Positions 61,841-64,000 of a DNA stretch of 64,000 nt are shown here, in pieces. The position numbers were made by a program, and so were the translations under genes. Below the pieces are notes generated by a model. It did no database searches and was not told the DNA's origin. It saw only the letters and a program-made list of their open reading frames with translations. Source of the DNA: Paracrocinitomix sp040880585 (GTDB lineage: Bacteria; Bacteroidota; Bacteroidia; Flavobacteriales_D; Crocinitomicaceae); the NCBI GenBank assembly GCA_040880585.1, contig JBBDID010000004.1:62001-126000 (forward strand). The letters run 5' to 3'. The first letter of the stretch is position 1; each line of letters begins with the position of its first letter.

Positions 61841-62611
61841 TTACCCTACCTTTTCTTCATTCAACCAATCGTATCCTTTTTCTTCCAGTTCCAGTGCCAG
61901 TGATTTATCACCTGTTTTCACAATCTTACCATCCGCAAGGACGTGTACATAATCAGGAATGATATAGTCCAGTAGGCGTTGGTAATGTGTAATAATGACG
62001 ATTGCATTGTCTTTGTTCTTCAATTGGTTGACGCCATCCGCTACAATTCTCAAGGCATCAATATCCAATCCTGAATCGGTTTCGTCCAGAATGGCCAGCT
62101 TGGGTGCCAACATAGCCATTTGAAATATTTCATTACGTTTTTTTTCACCGCCTGAAAATCCTTCATTGACTGCACGTGAGGCTAGTTTGGCATCCAGTTT
62201 AACGATTTTTGATTTCTCGCGTACTAAAGCCATAAAGTCTTTGGCAGAAATTTGCTCTTCTCCCCGGTATTCCTTAATCTCATTCAAGGCGGTTCTCAAA
62301 AAGTTAATGTTTGATACTCCGGGGATTTCTACAGGGTATTGAAAAGCAAGAAATAAACCTTCTTTTGCCCGCTCATCCGGATCCAATTCTAAAAGGTCTT
62401 TTCCGTCAAAGTCAATTGACCCTTTCGTGATCTCGTAACCACCTTTCCCGGCAACAACGGAAGCTAATGTAGATTTACCGGCACCGTTTGGCCCCATAAT
62501 AGCATGAACCTCTCCGGCTTTTACCTCCAGATTCAATCCCTTTAAAATTGCTTTTCCTTCTTCTTCGATCTCTACGTGAAGATCTTTTATATCTAATAAT
62601 GTTTTACTCAT
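61841..62611 (-). CDS. sufC: Fe-S cluster assembly ATPase SufC
   Basis: The ABC-type ATPase of the SUF complex. Walker A is MGPNGAGKSTLA, the signature FSGGEKKRNEI, Walker B LAILDETDSGLDIDAL and H-loop ITHYQRLLD. Length 256 residues is normal. It stands 2 bp before sufD, while the gap to sufB is 104 bp and contains short repeated CAACTCAAACCTCA elements. Confidence 0.96.
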   Translation of the reverse strand: MSKTLLDIKDLHVEIEEEGKAILKGLNLEVKAGEVHAIMGPNGAGKSTLASVVAGKGGYEITKGSIDFDGKDLLELDPDERAKEGLFLAFQYPVEIPGVSNINFLRTALNEIKEYRGEEQISAKDFMALVREKSKIVKLDAKLASRAVNEGFSGGEKKRNEIFQMAMLAPKLAILDETDSGLDIDALRIVADGVNQLKNKDNAIVIITHYQRLLDYIIPDYVHVLADGKIVKTGDKSLALELEEKGYDWLNEEKVG

Positions 62612-62715
62612 TTCTTTCTCCTTTTTTTATCAAATCTCAAATCTCATTTCATCCGACGAAGCTGCAGCGTAGTCGCAACTCAAACCTCACAACTCAAACC
62701 TCACAACTTTAAAAA

Positions 62716-64000
62716 CTACCCCACACTATTCTCCAAAGAAATCGCCAGTAATTTTTGCGCCTCTACGGCAAACTCCATTGGTAATTTATTCAACACTTCT
62801 TTACAATATCCGTTTACGATTAAGCCAATGGCTTTTTCTTCAGATAATCCCCTTTGCTGGCAATAAAAAATTTGATCTTCACCGATTTTTGAGGTGGTAG
62901 CCTCATGCTCTAATTTTGCGGTATTATTTTTACACTCTATGTACGGAAAAGTATGCGCACCGCATTCATCTGTCATTAATAAACTGTCACACTGCGTGAA
63001 GTTTCTCGCATGATCCGCTTTTGGATGGATTTGGATCAAGCCTCTGTATGAATTACTCGACTTTCCGGCAGAAATTCCTTTTGAAATGACCGTGCTTTTT
63101 GTGTTTTTTCCCAGGTGGATCATTTTGGTTCCGGTATCGGCCTGCTGTAAATTATTGGTGACCGCAACGGAATAAAACTCACCGATTGAATTATCTCCTT
63201 TCAAAATACAAGAGGGATATTTCCATGTAATCGCCGATCCCGTTTCAACTTGTGTCCAGGAAATTTTAGCGTTGGTGTGGCAGATGCCTCGTTTGGTGAC
63301 AAAGTTAAATACACCGCCTTTTCCGTCTTTATCTCCCGGATACCAGTTTTGAACGGTAGAATATTTAATTTCTGCATCATCCAGCGCAATCAATTCAACC
63401 ACTGCTGCGTGCAATTGATTTTCATCTCTTTGCGGAGCAGTACATCCTTCTAAATAGGAACAATAACTGCCTTCATCAGCTACTACCAACGTCCGCTCAA
63501 ATTGTCCGGTTCCCGATTCATTAATCCTAAAGTAAGTGGATAATTCCATAGGGCATCTCACCCCTTTGGGAATGTAGCAAAATGAGCCATCTGAAAACAC
63601 TGCAGAATTTAGGGCTGCGTAAAAGTTGTCTGAACTTGGCACTACTGTTCCCAGGTATTTTTTGACTAAATCGGGATGGTTTTTTACCGCTTCACTGAAG
63701 GAGCAAAAAATTACGCCCAACTCTCCCAGTTTCTCTTTAAAAGAAGTAGCTACCGAAACGGAATCCATCACAAAATCCACGGCAACACCGGTTAACTTTT
63801 TTTGTTCATCCAGAGAGATCCCCAGTTTATTCATGGTCTCTTTCATCTCAGGATCTACATCATCCCAGGATTCATATTGCTTTTTGGGAGCTGAGAAATA
63901 AGAAATATTTTGGAAATCGGGCTTTTTATAACTGACATGTGCCCAATCGGGTTCTGTCATTTCCTGCCAAATTTTGTAGGCATTTAAACGGTAAGCTAAC
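62716..64000 (-). CDS. sufB: Fe-S cluster assembly protein SufB (N-terminus cut by the window edge)
   Basis: The scaffold subunit SufB. The frame is open to the right edge: codons at 63961-63999 read LAYRLNAYKIWQE before the internal Met at 63960, so the true start lies outside the window. Present are FCSFSEAVKNHPDLVKKYLGTVVP, LNSAVFSDGSFCYIPKGVRCPMEL, YLEGCTAPQRDENQLHAAVVEL, KRGICHTNAKISWTQVETGS and the end LEHEATTSKIGEDQIFYCQQRGLS. The assignment is unambiguous. It heads the sufBCD operon. Confidence 0.95.
   Translation of the reverse strand, partial: LAYRLNAYKIWQEMTEPDWAHVSYKKPDFQNISYFSAPKKQYESWDDVDPEMKETMNKLGISLDEQKKLTGVAVDFVMDSVSVATSFKEKLGELGVIFCSFSEAVKNHPDLVKKYLGTVVPSSDNFYAALNSAVFSDGSFCYIPKGVRCPMELSTYFRINESGTGQFERTLVVADEGSYCSYLEGCTAPQRDENQLHAAVVELIALDDAEIKYSTVQNWYPGDKDGKGGVFNFVTKRGICHTNAKISWTQVETGSAITWKYPSCILKGDNSIGEFYSVAVTNNLQQADTGTKMIHLGKNTKSTVISKGISAGKSSNSYRGLIQIHPKADHARNFTQCDSLLMTDECGAHTFPYIECKNNTAKLEHEATTSKIGEDQIFYCQQRGLSEEKAIGLIVNGYCKEVLNKLPMEFAVEAQKLLAISLENSVG

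Noticed and set aside
1..64000. CRISPR array, tRNA or rRNA genes
   Set aside because: No regularly spaced direct repeats with unique spacers and no cloverleaf or rRNA-like stretches were recognised by reading; a tRNAscan or CRISPR search would settle this.

Overview
The window is a chromosomal segment of a member of the Bacteroidota, most likely order Flavobacteriales. The evidence is a type IX secretion (T9SS) component of the SprE/PorW type, a subtilase carrying SprB repeats and a C-terminal T9SS sorting domain, many family-typical genes (DUF4271 next to hemD, DUF5916, DUF4350/DUF4129/SpoIIM/MoxR/DUF58), AT-rich codon use, no obvious Shine-Dalgarno sites, and several promoters of the Bacteroidota form TTG-N17..23-TAnnTTTG (before prs, glyS, gpsA and a secreted-protein gene at 17731). 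No rRNA, tRNA, CRISPR array, prophage or complete insertion sequence was seen. The genus cannot be named from the sequence alone.

Layout. 1-2526 (minus): fructosamine-kinase-like gene running off the left edge, pth, rplY, prs. 2658-10056 (plus): pepP, an alpha/beta hydrolase, the SprE/PorW lipoprotein and two unknown exported proteins. 10083-17520 (minus): a lipoprotein, then a compact SpoIIM-DUF4129-DUF4350-MoxR-DUF58 membrane operon. 17731-21638 (plus): two secreted proteins, the second a subtilase whose catalytic Asp is Glu. 21755-27120: a Tat-exported amidohydrolase, phhB, an ABC exporter, small genes, and phhA preceded by a short aromatic-rich leader peptide and an intrinsic terminator. 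27314-33802: glyS, an AbiEii-like toxin/DUF6922 pair, a STAS-like protein and a secreted WD40-caspase protein. 33886-42610 (minus): two polytopic membrane proteins, an FAD oxidoreductase, scoA/scoB split by one of the membrane proteins, and a class A PBP. 42735-49325: hemD, DUF4271, gcdH and DUF5916 genes bracketed by copies of an interspersed GCAGAG-rich repeat. 49327-57151: kelch, DUF2797, an MlaEF-type ABC operon with a coiled-coil protein, DUF1684, thioredoxin, gpsA and a lipoprotein. 57453-64000: SpoIIE-type phosphatase, methyltransferase, DUF983, carbonic anhydrase and sufDCB (sufB runs off the right edge).

How genes work together. PhhA and PhhB form the pterin-dependent Phe-to-Tyr hydroxylation cycle. 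ScoAB and GcdH belong to acyl-CoA/ketone-body and lysine/glutarate catabolism. SufBCD assemble Fe-S clusters. SprE/PorW belongs to the secretion machine that would export the subtilase and perhaps the kelch protein. MlaEF moves lipid between membranes.

The most interesting signal is the phhA leader. A 21-codon ORF with three consecutive Tyr codons ends on a segment (UCUGGUAAU) that can pair with the loop and 3' arm (AUUACCGGA) of the following terminator, which is the geometry of classical ribosome-mediated attenuation. Other leads are the D-to-E subtilase, the repeat-bracketed hemD-gcdH block, the exported WD40-caspase protein, the amidohydrolase that lacks its HxH motif, and an 80-codon stop-free extension after the phosphatase stop codon.
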